Positions 44,371-59,243 of a stretch of DNA of 64,000 bases are shown here, piece by piece. A model generated the notes under the pieces. The model had not been told where the DNA came from and searched no databases. It was given only the letters and a program-made list of their open reading frames with translations. Both the position numbers and the translations under genes were made by a program. Origin of the DNA: Curtobacterium sp. MR_MD2014 (lineage in GTDB: Bacteria; Actinomycetota; Actinomycetes; Actinomycetales; Microbacteriaceae); assembly GCF_000772085.1 (NCBI RefSeq), contig NZ_CP009755.1, positions 2,914,001 through 2,978,000 of the forward strand, in the 5' to 3' direction. Position 1 is the first letter of the stretch. Each line of letters begins with the position of its first letter.

Positions 44371-45684
44371 TCAGCCGAGCGTGACGCCCGCCAGGGTCTT
44401 CTTGCCGCGTCGGAGCACCACGACTCCGCCGGGCAGCGCGAGGCTCGCGAGCTGCGCGGTCGCGTCGTCGGCGCGGACGTTGTTCACGTACACGCCTCCC
44501 TGGTCGACCGCCCGGCGCGCTTCGCCGAGCGACTTCACGAGTCCGGTGTCGACGAGGGCGCGAGCGACGTCGGCCTCGCCCGGCAGCGACACCGTGCCGG
44601 GGAGCTCGGCGACCGCGGCACGCAGCGTCGCCTCGTCGAGCGCGGCCAGGTCGCCGTTGCCGAACAGCGCCGCCGAGGCGTCGATCGTCGCCCGGGTCGC
44701 CGCCGCTCCGTGCACCAGCGACGTCACCTCGAACGCCAGGGTCCGCTGGGCCTCGCGCCGGAACGGCTCGTCGGCGACCGCCTGCTCGAGTCGACCGATC
44801 TCCGCACGGTCGAGGAACGTGAACTCGCGCAGCCGGGCGACCACGTCGGCGTCCGCCGTGTTGAGCCAGAACTGGTAGAAGGCGTACGGCGAGGTCATCT
44901 CGGCGTCGAGCCAGATCGCGTTGCCCTCGCTCTTGCCGAACTTCGTGCCGTCCGAGTTCGTGATGAGCGGGGTGCCGAGCGCGTGCACGGACACCCCCTC
45001 GGTGCGACGGATCAGGTCGGTGCCGGAGGTCAGGTTGCCCCATTGGTCCGAACCGCCGGTCTGCAGCGTGCAGCCGTACTGCCGGTAGAGCTCGCGGTAG
45101 TCCAGTCCCTGCAGGATCTGGTAGCTGAACTCGGTGTAGCTGATGCCCGCGTCGGAGTTCAGGCGTGCGGCGACGGCGTCCTTCTTCAGCATGGTGTTCA
45201 CGCGGAAGTACTTGCCGATGTCGCGCAGGAAGTCGATCGCGGACAGCGGTGCCGTCCAGTCGAGGTTGTCGACGAGCCGCACGCCGTTCTCGCCGTCGGG
45301 GCTGAGGAACCGGGACACCTGCGCCTGCAGTCGGCTCACCCACTCGGCGACCGTCTCCGGGGTGTTCAGCGTGCGTTCCGCGGTGGGACGCGGGTCGCCG
45401 ATCAGGCCGGTCGACCCACCGACGAGCGCCAGCGGCCGGTGCCCGGCGAGCTGCAGCCGGCGCATGGTGAGCAGCTGCAGCAGGTTGCCGCAGTGCAGCG
45501 AGGGTGCGGTCGGGTCGAAACCGCAGTAGTACGTGACGGTCCCGCCGTCGAGGGCCTCCTGGAGTGCCGTCTCGTCGGTGGAGACGTGCACCAGACCACG
45601 CCAGCGCAGTTCGTCCCACACCGAGGCGAAGGTGGGGTCGTTCTGCTGGCGTGTCAGGACATCGGGATCGGTTGCGCTGGACAC
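44371..45684 (-). CDS. tyrS: Tyrosine-tRNA ligase
   Basis: This 437-residue class I synthetase charges tRNA-Tyr. It has YCGFDPTAPSLHCGNLLQ with HCGN (64-67) in place of HIGH, and KFGKS (248-252) as the second ATP motif. DQWGNLTSG and the C-terminal S4 domain (VRADDATAQLAS...) are typical of bacterial TyrRS. GTG 45684 is the start. It follows mpg, as Rv1689 follows Rv1688 in M. tuberculosis, and precedes rrn2. Confidence 0.97.
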   Translation of the reverse strand: MSSATDPDVLTRQQNDPTFASVWDELRWRGLVHVSTDETALQEALDGGTVTYYCGFDPTAPSLHCGNLLQLLTMRRLQLAGHRPLALVGGSTGLIGDPRPTAERTLNTPETVAEWVSRLQAQVSRFLSPDGENGVRLVDNLDWTAPLSAIDFLRDIGKYFRVNTMLKKDAVAARLNSDAGISYTEFSYQILQGLDYRELYRQYGCTLQTGGSDQWGNLTSGTDLIRRTEGVSVHALGTPLITNSDGTKFGKSEGNAIWLDAEMTSPYAFYQFWLNTADADVVARLREFTFLDRAEIGRLEQAVADEPFRREAQRTLAFEVTSLVHGAAATRATIDASAALFGNGDLAALDEATLRAAVAELPGTVSLPGEADVARALVDTGLVKSLGEARRAVDQGGVYVNNVRADDATAQLASLALPGGVVVLRRGKKTLAGVTLG

Positions 45685-45734
45685 CCGACCATCGTAGCCA
45701 CCGGGCGACGGCCGGGAGGATCGGCGCGGCCCCG

Positions 45735-49091
<3,357 letters not shown>

Positions 49092-49111
49092 GGGACTCCA
49101 GTCGAGCGGGG

Positions 49112-50056
49112 TCAGGCGGCCGGGCTGCCGGTCGCGTTCGCGGCCAGGAGCCAGGCGAGCAGGGCCTTCTGCGCGTGCAGCCGGTTCTCCGCCTCGTCCC
49201 AGATGATGCTGCGCGGCCCGTCGATGACCTCGGCGGTCACCTCGAACCCGCGGTCTGCCGGCAGGCAGTGCAGGAACACGGCGTCGTCGGCGGCGTGCCC
49301 CATCAGCTCGTCGTCCACCCGGTAGCCCGCGAAGGTGTCGAGTCGGGACTGCTTCTCGTCCTCCTTGCCCATCGACACCCACGTGTCGGTGACCACGACG
49401 TCGGCGCCGGCGACCGCCGCCACCGGGTCGGTGACGACCAGGACGGAGCCACCGGTCTCGGCCGCACGACGCTCGGCGTCGGCGACGACCGTGGCGTCGG
49501 GGCTGAACGCCGCCGGAGCGGCGACGCGGACGTGCATGCCCGCGGTCGCTCCCGCGAGCAGGTACGACTGCGCCATGTTGCTCGCGCCGTCGCCGATGAA
49601 CGCCACGGTCTGCCCGGCGAGGGTGCCGCGGTGCTCGCGGATCGTGAGCAGGTCGGCGAGGAGCTGGCACGGGTGGAAGTCGTCCGACAGGGCGTTGACG
49701 ACCGGGACGCGGGTGCCCGCCGCCATCTCCTCGAGTCCGGACTGGGCGTAGGTGCGCCAGACGATCGCTGACACCATGCGCTCGAGCACGCGGGCGGTGT
49801 CCGACGGGGTCTCCTTGCCGCCGAGCTGGCTGTTCGCCGTCGTGATCACGAGCGGGCTGCCGCCGAGGTCGGAGATCCCGACGTGGAAGGACACCCGGGT
49901 GCGGGTGGACGACTTGTCGAAGATCACCGCGACGGTCTGCGGCCCGGCGAGGGGCTTCTCGCCCCAGCGGTCACCCTTCATCTGGGCGGCGAGGTCGAGG
50001 ATCGCGGACTGCTCGGCCTGGGTCAGGTCGTCGTCACGGAGGAAGTGGCGGGTCAT
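49112..50056 (-). CDS. argF: Ornithine carbamoyltransferase
   Basis: This 314-residue enzyme forms citrulline from ornithine and carbamoyl phosphate. Motifs include STRTR (50-54), HPCQLLADLLT and HCLPADRG. The ATG overlaps the argD stop (ATGA); the argG-like gene follows 20 bases downstream. Confidence 0.95.
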   Translation of the reverse strand: MTRHFLRDDDLTQAEQSAILDLAAQMKGDRWGEKPLAGPQTVAVIFDKSSTRTRVSFHVGISDLGGSPLVITTANSQLGGKETPSDTARVLERMVSAIVWRTYAQSGLEEMAAGTRVPVVNALSDDFHPCQLLADLLTIREHRGTLAGQTVAFIGDGASNMAQSYLLAGATAGMHVRVAAPAAFSPDATVVADAERRAAETGGSVLVVTDPVAAVAGADVVVTDTWVSMGKEDEKQSRLDTFAGYRVDDELMGHAADDAVFLHCLPADRGFEVTAEVIDGPRSIIWDEAENRLHAQKALLAWLLAANATGSPAA

Positions 50057-51276
50057 GCGGAGGTCTCCTGCTCGGCGGCGACGGCCGCGAGGCTCTGGCC
50101 GAGGATCGACACGAACTCGTCGATCTCGGCGTCGGACACGATGAGCGGCGGCGCGATGCGCAGGCTCGACTCGTTCGGGGCGTTGATGATGAGGCCGCGC
50201 TCGAGGGCGGCGGCGTTGACGGCGGGGCCGACGGGCGCGGTCAGGCCGACGCCGACGAGCAGGCCCGTGCCCCGGACCTCCTGCACCAGCGGCGAACCGA
50301 GGGCCGCGATGCCGGCACGGATGCGCTCGCCCTTGGTGACCGCGCCGGCCACCAGGTCGGCGCGCTCGATCTCCTCGAGCACCGCGTTCGCGACGCGGGT
50401 GCCGAGCGGGTTGCCGCCGAAGGTCGAGCCGTGCTGGCCGGCCGAGAACAGCTCGGACGCCCAGCCGAAGGTCACGAGGGCGCCGATCGGGAACCCACCG
50501 GCGATGCCCTTCGCGATCGTGACGGCGTCCGGCGTGAACCCGTGGCCCTGGAAGGTGAACCAGTTGCCGGTGCGGCCGACCCCGGTCTGGATCTCGTCGA
50601 GGATGAACAGCGCGCCGTGCTCCTCGGTCAGGCGACGCGCGGCCTGCAGGAAGCCCTCGGGCAGGTCGACCACGCCGGCCTCGCCCTTGATCGGCTCGAG
50701 GATGAGCGCGGCGACGGTGTCGTCGACGGCCGCCTCGAGCGCCTCGACCGTCGAGTCGATGTGCTCGACGCCGGCGATCATCGGCAGGAAGTCCTCCTGC
50801 AGCGCGGGCTTGCCGGTGAGCGCGAGCGCACCCATCGTCCGGCCGTGGAAGCCCTGCTTCAGCGCGAGGATCCGGGTCTTGCGACCGTCCGCACCCTTGT
50901 TCAGCCGCGCGAGCTTGAACGCGGCCTCGTTCGCCTCGGCGCCGGAGTTGCCGAAGTACACGCGGCCGGCATCCCCCGCGCCCGTGATGCGCTTGAGCCG
51001 CTCGGCGAGCTCGAGCTGCGGCGGCGTCGCGAAGTAGTTCGAGACGTGCACGAGCTTCGCCGCCTGGTCGGCGACGGCCTCGACGAGGGCCGGGTGGGCG
51101 TGACCGAGTGAGTTCACCGCGATGCCGGCCAGGAAGTCGAGGTACTCGTTGCCGTCGACGTCCCACACGCGGCAGCCCTGACCGTGGTCGAGCATGATCT
51201 TCGGCGGGGTCAGGGATCGCATGAGCGACGCCCCGAACCGGTCGTTCCAGGTCTGGGTGTGCGTCTCGGTGCTCAC
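50053..51276 (-). CDS. argD: Acetylornithine aminotransferase
   Basis: This 407-residue class III PLP aminotransferase has [57 protein letters not shown] and [14 protein letters not shown] (the catalytic Lys). It converts N-acetylglutamate semialdehyde to N-acetylornithine. GTG 51276 overlaps the argB stop. Confidence 0.95.
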   Translation of the reverse strand: MSTETHTQTWNDRFGASLMRSLTPPKIMLDHGQGCRVWDVDGNEYLDFLAGIAVNSLGHAHPALVEAVADQAAKLVHVSNYFATPPQLELAERLKRITGAGDAGRVYFGNSGAEANEAAFKLARLNKGADGRKTRILALKQGFHGRTMGALALTGKPALQEDFLPMIAGVEHIDSTVEALEAAVDDTVAALILEPIKGEAGVVDLPEGFLQAARRLTEEHGALFILDEIQTGVGRTGNWFTFQGHGFTPDAVTIAKGIAGGFPIGALVTFGWASELFSAGQHGSTFGGNPLGTRVANAVLEEIERADLVAGAVTKGERIRAGIAALGSPLVQEVRGTGLLVGVGLTAPVGPAVNAAALERGLIINAPNESSLRIAPPLIVSDAEIDEFVSILGQSLAAVAAEQETSA

Positions 51277-52337
51277 TGCTCGTTCCCCTTCTGCGTCGTG
51301 GCGGTGTCGGTGACGGTGGTGTCGGTGACTGTGGCGTCGGTCGCCGCGTGTCGGCCCGGGTCCGCCGCGGACTCGGGCACCCGTCGGCCGACCTCGGCGT
51401 GGGTGTTCTGGTTCTCGGTGCGACGGCTCGGGTCCGGGATCACCTCGGTGCCCGCACCGCGCAGGGTGAAGACCTCGAGCAGGATCGAGTGCGGGATCCG
51501 CCCGTCGATGATCGTCGCGCCGCCGACCCCGCCGACCACGGCGTCGAGGCACGCGGTCATCTTCGGGATCATCCCCGACTCGAGGCTCGGCAGCAGCGCC
51601 CGGAGCTCGTCGACCGCGATCAGGTCGATGATCGAGTCGCGGTCCGGCCAGTTGCGGTAGAGGCCGGGGACGTCCGTCAGCATCATGAGCTTGGCGGCAC
51701 CGAGCGCGATGGCCAGCGCACCGGCCGCGGCATCGGCGTTGACGTTCAGCGCCTGGTCCGGGTGGGCGTCGTCGATCGCGATGCTCGACACGATCGGGAT
51801 GCGTCCGGCCTCGATCGCCGCGAGGACGTCGGACGGGTCGACGTGCGTGATGTCACCGACGTGGCCGAGGTCGAAGTACTCGCCGTCGACGACGACGCCC
51901 TTCTTCTCACCGGTGAACAGCGAGCCGCCGTCGCCGGAGACGCCGACGGCCAGACCGTCACCGTGCTCGTTGACGAGGTCGACGATCTCGCGGTTGACCT
52001 CGCCGGCGAGCACGTCGCGGACGACCGTGATCGCCTCGGTCGTCGTCACGCGGTAGCCACCGCGGAACTCGGACGCGATGCCCTGTTCCTTCAGCGCCGC
52101 CGAGATCTGCGGCCCACCGCCGTGCACCACGACCGGGTGGAGTCCCGCGTAGCGCAGGTAGACCATGTCCTCGGCGAACGCCCGCTTCAGGTCGTCGTTC
52201 ACCATGGCGTTGCCGCCGAACTTCACGACGACGGTCTTGCCCGAGAACCGCTTCAGCCACGGCAGGGACTCGATGAGCGTCGCGGCCTTGACGGCGGCGA
52301 GCTCGTGCTCTTCTTCCTTGGTCAGGTCGTCGCTCAT
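51273..52337 (-). CDS. argB: Acetylglutamate kinase with unusual C-terminal extension
   Basis: This is a 354-residue protein. The kinase core of about 300 residues has [22 protein letters not shown] and [17 protein letters not shown]. It is followed by a Thr/Asp-rich tail ([20 protein letters not shown]... to [13 protein letters not shown]) of roughly 50 residues that most ArgB lack. The ATG starts at 52337, overlapping the argJ stop by one base (TGATG). It makes acetylglutamyl phosphate, usually the arginine-feedback step. Confidence 0.93.
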   Translation of the reverse strand: MSDDLTKEEEHELAAVKAATLIESLPWLKRFSGKTVVVKFGGNAMVNDDLKRAFAEDMVYLRYAGLHPVVVHGGGPQISAALKEQGIASEFRGGYRVTTTEAITVVRDVLAGEVNREIVDLVNEHGDGLAVGVSGDGGSLFTGEKKGVVVDGEYFDLGHVGDITHVDPSDVLAAIEAGRIPIVSSIAIDDAHPDQALNVNADAAAGALAIALGAAKLMMLTDVPGLYRNWPDRDSIIDLIAVDELRALLPSLESGMIPKMTACLDAVVGGVGGATIIDGRIPHSILLEVFTLRGAGTEVIPDPSRRTENQNTHAEVGRRVPESAADPGRHAATDATVTDTTVTDTATTQKGNEQ

Positions 52338-53536
52338 CAGCTGGAGTACGCGCTGTTCTCGTGGACGTAGTCGTGCGTCAGGTCGTTCGTCAGGATCGTC
52401 GCCGCGTGCACGCCGACCCCGAGCTCGATCAGGACGTGGGTGTCGCGCGGCGTCAGGTCGACCTCGTCGATCGGCCGGTCCGGGGCACCGGCGTGGCAGA
52501 CGCGGACGCCGTTCATGCTGACGTCGACCGCGTACGGGTCGAACTCGGCGTCGGTGGTCCCGATCGCCGCCAGCACGCGGCCCCAGTTCGGGTCGTTGCC
52601 GAAGACCGCGGCCTTGAACAGGTTGTTCCGGGCGACGCTGCGCCCGACCGTGACGGCCTCGTCCTCGGACACCGCGCCGGTGACCTCGATCGTGATGTCG
52701 TGGCTCGCGCCCTCGGCGTCCTGCTGGAGCTGCCGGGCGAGGTCCGCGCACACCGCGGTCAGTGCCTCCTGGAAGTCGCCGACCTCGGGGGTCACCCCGC
52801 TCGCACCGGAGGACAGCAGCACGACGGTGTCGTTGGTCGACATGCAGCCGTCCGAGTCGACGCGGTCGAAGGTCACGCGGGTCGCCGCGCGGAGCGCCTG
52901 GTCGAGCTGCTCCGCGGTCTGCACGGCGTCGGTCGTGATGACGACGAGCATCGTCGCGAGCCCGGGGGACAGCATGCCGGCGCCCTTGGCCATGCCGCCG
53001 ACCGTCCAGCCGTCCTCGGTCACGACGGACTGCTTCGGCGTCGTGTCCGTGGTCATGATCGCGACCGCAGCGTCGGGGCCGCCGTCGGCCGCCAGCGCGG
53101 CGCTGGCCAGGTCGACACCGCGCAGCACGCCGTCACGGAACGTCTGGTCACCGCGGCCGATCAGGCCCGTCGAGCAGACGACGACGTCGCCGGCACCGAT
53201 GCCGAGCGCGGCACCCACCGCCTCCGCCGTCATGTGCGTGGTCTGGAAGCCGAAGGGTCCGGTGAAGCAGTTCGCGCCGCCGGAGTTGAGCACCACGGCC
53301 CGGGCGACACCGTCGCCGACGACCTGGCGCGACCAGATCACCGGGTGCGCCTGGGCGCGGTTGCTGGTGAACACGGCGGCCGCGGTCGCGTCGGGGCCGT
53401 CGTTCACCACGAGGGCGACGTCGGGCTTCCCGCTCGTCTTGAGTCCGGCGGTGACGCCGGCCGCGCGGAAGCCCGCAGCGGCGGTCACGCCCTGGAGGCC
53501 CGTGTCGGGCTGGTCCGTCGAGGTCTCGTCGGTCAC
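52337..53536 (-). CDS. argJ: Bifunctional ornithine acetyltransferase/N-acetylglutamate synthase
   Basis: This 399-residue precursor is cleaved autocatalytically before a Thr in [14 protein letters not shown], giving alpha and beta chains. It recycles the acetyl group from acetylornithine to glutamate. The start is GTG 53536, overlapping the argC stop (GTGA). Confidence 0.95.
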   Translation of the reverse strand: MTDETSTDQPDTGLQGVTAAAGFRAAGVTAGLKTSGKPDVALVVNDGPDATAAAVFTSNRAQAHPVIWSRQVVGDGVARAVVLNSGGANCFTGPFGFQTTHMTAEAVGAALGIGAGDVVVCSTGLIGRGDQTFRDGVLRGVDLASAALAADGGPDAAVAIMTTDTTPKQSVVTEDGWTVGGMAKGAGMLSPGLATMLVVITTDAVQTAEQLDQALRAATRVTFDRVDSDGCMSTNDTVVLLSSGASGVTPEVGDFQEALTAVCADLARQLQQDAEGASHDITIEVTGAVSEDEAVTVGRSVARNNLFKAAVFGNDPNWGRVLAAIGTTDAEFDPYAVDVSMNGVRVCHAGAPDRPIDEVDLTPRDTHVLIELGVGVHAATILTNDLTHDYVHENSAYSS

Positions 53537-54630
53537 GGTGCGACTCCGTCCACGCTGAGGCCGAGGGTCTCGGGGAAGCCCAGGGCGATGTTGGCCGACT
53601 GCACGGCCGCGCCGGCGGTGCCCTTGGCCAGGTTGTCGAGGGCGCTCACGGCGACCACCCGGCCCGCGGCCTCGTCCACGGCGATGCCGACGAGCGCGGT
53701 GTTCGCGCCGACGGTGTCCGCGGTGCGGGGGAACTCGCCCTCCGGGAGCAGGTGCACGAAGGGCTCGTCGGCGTAGGCCTGTTCCCAGGCGATCCGGACG
53801 TCGCGCGCGCTGACCCCGGGCGAGAGCCTGGCGGTCGTCGTCGCGAGGATGCCGCGCGACATCGGCACGAGCACGGGCGTGAACGAGATCCGGACGTCAC
53901 CGGCCCCCGCTGCCACGAGGTTCTGCTGGATCTCCGGGATGTGCCGGTGGGTGCCGCCGACCGCGTAGGCGCTCGCGGAGCCCATGATCTCCGAGGCGAG
54001 GTAGGTCGTCGCGAGCTTCTTGCCGGCTCCGCTCGGCCCGACGCTCAGCACCGCGACGAGGTCGTCCGTCTCGACGAGCCCGGCCTGGACACCCGGCTGG
54101 ATCCCGAGCGTCACCGCCGTGACGTTGCAGCCCGGCACCGCGATCCGCTTCGTCGCCGCGAGCTCGGTGCGCTGCCGCCCGAGGCCCGCGATGTCGTCGA
54201 CGTCCCGCCACTCCTCCGCCGTCCCGGGCGCCGGCGCGGCGTGCAGCAGCTCCGGCAGGCCGTAGGTCCACGCGCCGTGGTGCTCGCCGCCGTAGAACGC
54301 GTCCCACGCAGCCGGGTCCGTGAGCCGGTGGTCCGCGCCGCAGTCGACGACGAGGGTGTCCTCGTCGAGCTCGGCGGTGATCGCCCCGGACTGCCCGTGC
54401 GGCAGCGCGAGGAACACCACGTCGTGTCCGCGCAGGGTCGCCGCCGTCGTCTCGACCAGCGTCAGGTGTGCCAGCGACCGCAGGTGCGGCTGCGTCGCGA
54501 TGAGCGGCTGCCCCGCGTTCGAGAAGGCCGTCACCGTCCTGACGTCGAACTCTGGGTGGGCGGCGAGCACGCGCAGGAGCTCTCCGCCCGCGTAGCCGGA
54601 GGCTCCCGCCACGGCGACGGATACGGACAT
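53533..54630 (-). CDS. argC: N-acetyl-gamma-glutamyl-phosphate reductase
   Basis: This 365-residue NADP-dependent enzyme has [12 protein letters not shown] (Rossmann), ALPHGQSG and PGCNVTA with the catalytic Cys. It is the first gene of the arg cluster. The ATG at 54630 is preceded by AAAGGTGG, a good ribosome binding site. It is 74 bases downstream of pheT. I see no ArgR-type box in that gap. Confidence 0.95.
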   Translation of the reverse strand: MSVSVAVAGASGYAGGELLRVLAAHPEFDVRTVTAFSNAGQPLIATQPHLRSLAHLTLVETTAATLRGHDVVFLALPHGQSGAITAELDEDTLVVDCGADHRLTDPAAWDAFYGGEHHGAWTYGLPELLHAAPAPGTAEEWRDVDDIAGLGRQRTELAATKRIAVPGCNVTAVTLGIQPGVQAGLVETDDLVAVLSVGPSGAGKKLATTYLASEIMGSASAYAVGGTHRHIPEIQQNLVAAGAGDVRISFTPVLVPMSRGILATTTARLSPGVSARDVRIAWEQAYADEPFVHLLPEGEFPRTADTVGANTALVGIAVDEAAGRVVAVSALDNLAKGTAGAAVQSANIALGFPETLGLSVDGVAP

Positions 54631-54691
54631 GGGTTCCACCTTTGGTCGGACTGGTCGTCGAGAGAGTCGGAGGCGGCGGCCCCGGGCGGTG

Positions 54692-54708
54692 CTGATCCGG
54701 TGGATCAG
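54692..54708 (-). terminator. Weak hairpin overlapping the pheT stop
   Basis: 7-bp arms CTGATCC and GGATCAG with a 3-base loop. It overlaps the pheT stop codon. Probably too short to stop transcription into argC. Confidence 0.3.
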
Positions 54709-57197
54709 TCGCGCAGGGTCGCCCCGAATCGCTCGCCGGCACGTCGGACGGCGCCGTCACGGGCCTCGGAGGCCTCGGCAGCGGTCAGCGTGCGGTCCGT
54801 GGCGCGGAAGCGCAGCGCGAACGTCAGGGACTTCTGTCCCTCGTCCACGCCCCTGCCCCGGTAGTCGTCCACGAGCCGAGCATACTCCAGCAGCTCTCCG
54901 GCGCCAGAGCGGACGACCTCCAGCACGTCACCCGCCGGGACGTCGACCGCGACCACGAGGGAGAGGTCCTGCGTCGCCGCCGGGTAGGACACGATCGGCG
55001 CCACCGACACGAGCTCCGGTGCCGCGGCGACCAGGGCGTCGAGGTCGAGCTCGACGACGGCGACGACGCGCGGCAGCACCGCGGCCTCGGTGAGGACGGG
55101 CAGCAGCTCACCGGCGACACCGACGACGGTGTCACCGACGAGCAGCGCGGCCGCACGCCCCGGGTGCAGGGACGGGTGGCTCGTCTGTGCGACCCGGAGC
55201 TCCACACCGACCGCCCAGGCGACGGCCCGGGCGACGTCGAGCGCGTCCGCGATGCCGTAGGGCTCCGGCTGCACGCCGGGCTGCTTCACGACGCGGTTGC
55301 CGGTCAGCAACGCCGAGACGTGGAACGGCTGCGGCGGGAGCGACGCGTCGAGCACACCGAGGGTGTCGGGGTCGGGCCGCTCGGCGCCGGCGGGCACGGC
55401 GTCGGTGCCGAGCTGCACGTCCGTCGTCGGCAGGAACACGCGCGAGGTCTCGTACAGGGCGACGTCGACGAGGCCGCGGGACACGTTGCGGCGGGCGGCG
55501 TCGACGAGCGCGGGGAGCCCGCTGCGACGGAGCAGCGACTGCTCGCTGTCCAGCGCGTTCGCGAGCACGACGCTCGGACCACCGTCGCCGTCGATGCCCG
55601 GGTAGGCGTCCTGCGTGGTCTGCGAGACGAACGGCGCGGTGACGACCTCGACGAGGCCGTCCGCTGCGAGGGCGGCGGACACGCGCCGACGGGCCTGCTG
55701 GTGCCGGGTCAGACCGCGTCCGGGCGGGGCGATCGGCAGCACGCTCGGGATGCGGTCGTAGCCGACGATGCGGGCCACTTCCTCGACCAGGGTGGTGTCG
55801 TCGGTCAGGTCCGGTCGCCAGGACGGCGGCGTGACGACGAGCACCTCGCCGTCGACGTCCACCGTCGCACCGATGGCGCGCAGCGTGTCGATGACCTCGG
55901 CGTCGGTGTACTCGACACCGACGAGGTCGGCAGGCCGCGACGCCCGCATCGTGATCGTCGGGCGGGGCTCGGCGTCGACGAGCGTGGAGCCGAGGGTGTC
56001 CGCCGTGCCGCCCGCGAGCTCGACGAGGAGCTCGACGGCACGGTTCGCAGCGGCCTCGGCCACGAGCGGGTCGACCCCGCGTTCGAAGCGCTTCGAGGCC
56101 TCGCTCGGCAGCTTGTGCCGGCGGGCCGTCCGGGCGATCGATACCTGGTCGAAGCCGGCGGCCTCGATCAGCACGTCGGTCGTCGTGTCCGAGATCTCGG
56201 TGCGTGCACCGCCCATCACGCCGGCGAGACCGACGGGGCCGTCGTCGTCGGTGATGACGAGGTCCTCGGGGTCGAGCGCGCGGGTCGTGTCGTCGAGGGT
56301 GACGAGGGTCTCCCCCACCGCCGCGCGACGCACGCCGAGGCCACCGCGGACCTTCGCCAGGTCGTAGCCGTGCAGGGGCTGGCCGAGCTCGAACATGACG
56401 TAGTTCGTGATGTCGACGGGCAGCGAGATCGAGCGGACGCCGGCCAGCGCCAGGCGGGAGACCATCCACGCCGGGGTCGTCCGGGTCGGGTCGATGCCAC
56501 GGACGACGCGGGTGACGAAGGTGCGCGCGCCGACACGGCCGCGGACCGGGGCCCGGTCGTCGATCGTGACGCGGAACCCCTCGCCCGAGCGGGGCGTCAC
56601 ACGCGCCGCCGGGTCGCGGAAGCCGGCACCGGTGGCGTGCGCGTACTCGCGGGCGACGCCGCGCATGCTCATCACGTACCCGCGGTCCGGCGTCACGTTG
56701 ATCTCGACCGCGGCGTCGTCGAGGCCGAGCAGCGCGATCGCGTCGGCCCCGACCTCGGGGTCCATGCCGAGGTCGGCGAAGCGCAGGATGCCGTCGTGCT
56801 CGTCGCCGAGGCCGAGCTCACGGGCCGAGGCGATCATGCCGTCGGACACGTGGCCGTACGTCTTGCGCGCGGCGATCGGGAACGGCCCGGGCAGCACGGC
56901 GCCGGGCAGCGTCACGACGACGAGGTCGCCCACGTCGAAGTTGTGCGCACCGCAGACGATGCCGCGGGGCTCGGACTCGCCCACGTCGACCTGGCACCAG
57001 TTGATCGTCTTGCCGTTCTTCTGCGGCTCGGGCTCGCGCTCGAGCACGCGGCCGACGACGATCGGGCCGGTGAGGTCGTAGGTGTGGACGTCCTCTTCCT
57101 CGAAGCCCACCGACACGAGGGCCGCGTGGACGTGCTCGAGGGAGACGTCGTCGGGCAGGTCGACGGACTCGCCGAGCCAACGGAGTGGGACGCGCAT
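54705..57197 (-). CDS. pheT: Phenylalanine-tRNA ligase beta subunit
   Basis: This 830-residue protein starts [14 protein letters not shown] and has a tRNA-binding domain ([15 protein letters not shown]... [16 protein letters not shown]), the B3/B4 editing region, B5 ([23 protein letters not shown]) and the C-terminal anticodon-binding fold. It forms alpha2-beta2 with PheS. The ATG overlaps the pheS stop by one base (TGATG). Confidence 0.97.
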   Translation of the reverse strand: MRVPLRWLGESVDLPDDVSLEHVHAALVSVGFEEEDVHTYDLTGPIVVGRVLEREPEPQKNGKTINWCQVDVGESEPRGIVCGAHNFDVGDLVVVTLPGAVLPGPFPIAARKTYGHVSDGMIASARELGLGDEHDGILRFADLGMDPEVGADAIALLGLDDAAVEINVTPDRGYVMSMRGVAREYAHATGAGFRDPAARVTPRSGEGFRVTIDDRAPVRGRVGARTFVTRVVRGIDPTRTTPAWMVSRLALAGVRSISLPVDITNYVMFELGQPLHGYDLAKVRGGLGVRRAAVGETLVTLDDTTRALDPEDLVITDDDGPVGLAGVMGGARTEISDTTTDVLIEAAGFDQVSIARTARRHKLPSEASKRFERGVDPLVAEAAANRAVELLVELAGGTADTLGSTLVDAEPRPTITMRASRPADLVGVEYTDAEVIDTLRAIGATVDVDGEVLVVTPPSWRPDLTDDTTLVEEVARIVGYDRIPSVLPIAPPGRGLTRHQQARRRVSAALAADGLVEVVTAPFVSQTTQDAYPGIDGDGGPSVVLANALDSEQSLLRRSGLPALVDAARRNVSRGLVDVALYETSRVFLPTTDVQLGTDAVPAGAERPDPDTLGVLDASLPPQPFHVSALLTGNRVVKQPGVQPEPYGIADALDVARAVAWAVGVELRVAQTSHPSLHPGRAAALLVGDTVVGVAGELLPVLTEAAVLPRVVAVVELDLDALVAAAPELVSVAPIVSYPAATQDLSLVVAVDVPAGDVLEVVRSGAGELLEYARLVDDYRGRGVDEGQKSLTFALRFRATDRTLTAAEASEARDGAVRRAGERFGATLRD

Positions 57198-58237
57198 CAG
57201 ACCACCGTTCCGAACTGCTGCGAGAAGCGGATGTCGCCCTCGAGGAAGTCACGCATGTCGTTCAGGCCGTTGCGGAACTGCAGGGTCCGCTCGATGCCCA
57301 TCCCGAACGCGAAGCCCTGGTACTCGTCCGGGTCGATGCCGGCCGCACGCAGGACGTTGGGGTTCACCATGCCGCAGCCGCCCCACTCGACCCACCGCGC
57401 GCCGCCCTTGGCGTTCGGCTGCCAGACGTCCATCTCGGCGCTGGGCTCGGTGAACGGGAAGTAGTTCGGACGCAGGCGGATCTGCGCCCCGGCGCCGAAG
57501 ACCTGGCGCGCGAAGTGCTCGAGCGTGCCGCGGAGGTGCGCCATCGTCAGGCCCTTGTCGATCGCGATGCCCTCGACCTGGGTGAAGACCGGCAGGTGCG
57601 TGGCGTCGAGCTCGTCCGCGCGGTACACGCGTCCCGGGGCGATCACGTAGAGCGGCAGCTCCCGGGACAGCAGGGAGCGCACCTGCACCGGGGAGGTGTG
57701 CGTGCGCATGACCAGGTGCCGGTCGACCGGCTCGACGAAGATCGTGTCGGCCATCGCCCGTGCGGGGTGGTCCGGGTCGAAGTTCAGCGCGTCGAAGTTG
57801 AACCACTCGTGCTCGAGCTCGGGGCCCTCCGCCACCTCCCACCCCATGCCGACGAAGATGTCGGCGACGGTCTCGTTGAGGACCGAGAGCGGGTGGCGGG
57901 AGCCCGGCGCCCGACGGACCGGCAGTGCGGTGACGTCGACGCGCTCGGCCTCGAGCCGGGCGCGTTCCTCGGCCTCGGCGAGGACGGACTCCTGCTCGGC
58001 GACGGCGGCGTTGACCCGACCGCGCGCCTGGCCGACGAGCTTGCCGGCCTCGGCCTTCTGCTCCTTCGGCACGCTGCGCATCGACGCGTTCATCCGCGCG
58101 AGCGTCGACTGCTCGCCCGTGTGCTCCGCCCTGGCCTGCTTCAGCTCGGCCACGGTCGTCGTCGCGCGGACCGCGGCGAGGGCCCGGTCGACCGCGTCGG
58201 CGACGGCCGCTTCGCTGATCTCGAGGTGTTCTGACAC
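57197..58237 (-). CDS. pheS: Phenylalanine-tRNA ligase alpha subunit
   Basis: This 346-residue class II catalytic subunit has an N-terminal coiled coil, then HPLSVLNETVADIFVGMGWEV, RTHTSPVQVRSL, and a GGCGMVNP and GFAFGMGIERTLQF motif (motif 3). GTG 58237 is the start (SEHLEISEAA). It is co-transcribed with pheT. Confidence 0.96.
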   Translation of the reverse strand: MSEHLEISEAAVADAVDRALAAVRATTTVAELKQARAEHTGEQSTLARMNASMRSVPKEQKAEAGKLVGQARGRVNAAVAEQESVLAEAEERARLEAERVDVTALPVRRAPGSRHPLSVLNETVADIFVGMGWEVAEGPELEHEWFNFDALNFDPDHPARAMADTIFVEPVDRHLVMRTHTSPVQVRSLLSRELPLYVIAPGRVYRADELDATHLPVFTQVEGIAIDKGLTMAHLRGTLEHFARQVFGAGAQIRLRPNYFPFTEPSAEMDVWQPNAKGGARWVEWGGCGMVNPNVLRAAGIDPDEYQGFAFGMGIERTLQFRNGLNDMRDFLEGDIRFSQQFGTVV

Positions 58238-58308
58238 GAGGCCCAAGCCTACCGGCCCCCGGGATACCGCCGTCCTGCACTGGACGGACGGTGGAAGAGC
58301 AGGACGGG

Positions 58309-59172
58309 TCAGCGCGCTGTGGAGGAGGACGCCACCCGCTGCGCGAACGCCGACTCGTACAGGCAGACGGACGCGGCCGTCGCCAGGTTCATCGACTCGG
58401 CCCGACCGTAGATCGGGACCTTCACGGCCCGGTCGACGAGCGCCAGGTCCTCGGATGTGAGGCCCCGGGCCTCGTTGCCGAAGACCCACGCGGTCGGCCC
58501 GTCGAGCATGCCGTCGGCCCGGACGTCCGGCAGGTCGTCGCCGGAGACGTCGGCCGCGAGGACCGTGTACCCGAGGGCCTTCGCGCGTGTGACGGCGTCG
58601 GCGAGCGTCACGCCCACCGAGACCGGCACGTGGAACAGCGAACCCGTGGTGGACCGCACCACCTTCGGGTTGTAGGGGTCGACCGAACGACCGGTCAGCA
58701 CGACCGCGTCAGCGCCCGCCGCGTCGGCGGCGCGGATGATCGTGCCGGCGTTCCCCGGGTCCCGGACCTGCTCGAGGATCGCGACCAGCCCGGGCAGCGT
58801 GCCGTCCGTGGCGGACGCGCCCTGCGCCTCCAGGCCGGGTCCGGCGTCCGGGAAGACGTCCTTCACCGACGTCGGGAACTGCTGGCACACCGCGACGACC
58901 CCCTGCGGCGTGACGGTGTCCGCCATCGTGTCGAGCACCTGCTCGGTGACGAACCACGTGTCGACCGGTGCGTCGTCGAGCCCGTACCGTGCGGCGGCGG
59001 TCGGCGTCACGTAGAGCTCGCGGAGCAGCTCCGGGCGGTACTCGATCGCCTCGCGCACGGCCTGCGGGCCCTCGAGCAGGAAGAGTCCGGTGTCGGCACG
59101 GACGTCCTTCTTGGCGAGTGCCGCGACGGCCTTGACGCGTCCGGACTTCGGGTTCTCGAGGAGATCGCTCAC
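58309..59172 (-). CDS. TrmH/SpoU-family RNA 2'-O-methyltransferase
   Basis: This 287-residue SPOUT enzyme has an N-terminal RNA substrate-binding domain (VAALAKKDVRADTGLFLLEGPQAV) and the SPOUT core with NAGTIIRAADAAGAD, AWVFGNEARGLT and SMNLATAASVCLYE. It probably modifies a ribose in rRNA; the exact site is unknown. GTG 59172 is used. A terminator lies just upstream between it and rplT. Confidence 0.9.
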   Translation of the reverse strand: MSDLLENPKSGRVKAVAALAKKDVRADTGLFLLEGPQAVREAIEYRPELLRELYVTPTAAARYGLDDAPVDTWFVTEQVLDTMADTVTPQGVVAVCQQFPTSVKDVFPDAGPGLEAQGASATDGTLPGLVAILEQVRDPGNAGTIIRAADAAGADAVVLTGRSVDPYNPKVVRSTTGSLFHVPVSVGVTLADAVTRAKALGYTVLAADVSGDDLPDVRADGMLDGPTAWVFGNEARGLTSEDLALVDRAVKVPIYGRAESMNLATAASVCLYESAFAQRVASSSTAR

Positions 59173-59194
59173 GCGTCAAGTGTCGCAGCATGCA

Positions 59195-59230
59195 CGAAGC
59201 CCCCGCTCCGTGGACGGAACGGGGGCTTCG
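59195..59230 (-). terminator. Terminator after rplT
   Basis: 16-base arms with one mismatch (CGAAGCCCCCGCTCCG and CGGAACGGGGGCTTCG) and loop TGGA, directly downstream of the rplT stop on the minus strand. Confidence 0.8.
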
Positions 59231-59243
59231 GGAGCTGGCGTGA

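Noticed and set aside
54631..54704. ArgR operator before argC
   Set aside because: The gap is GC-rich and has no ARG-box-like palindrome; only a short hairpin at the pheT stop.
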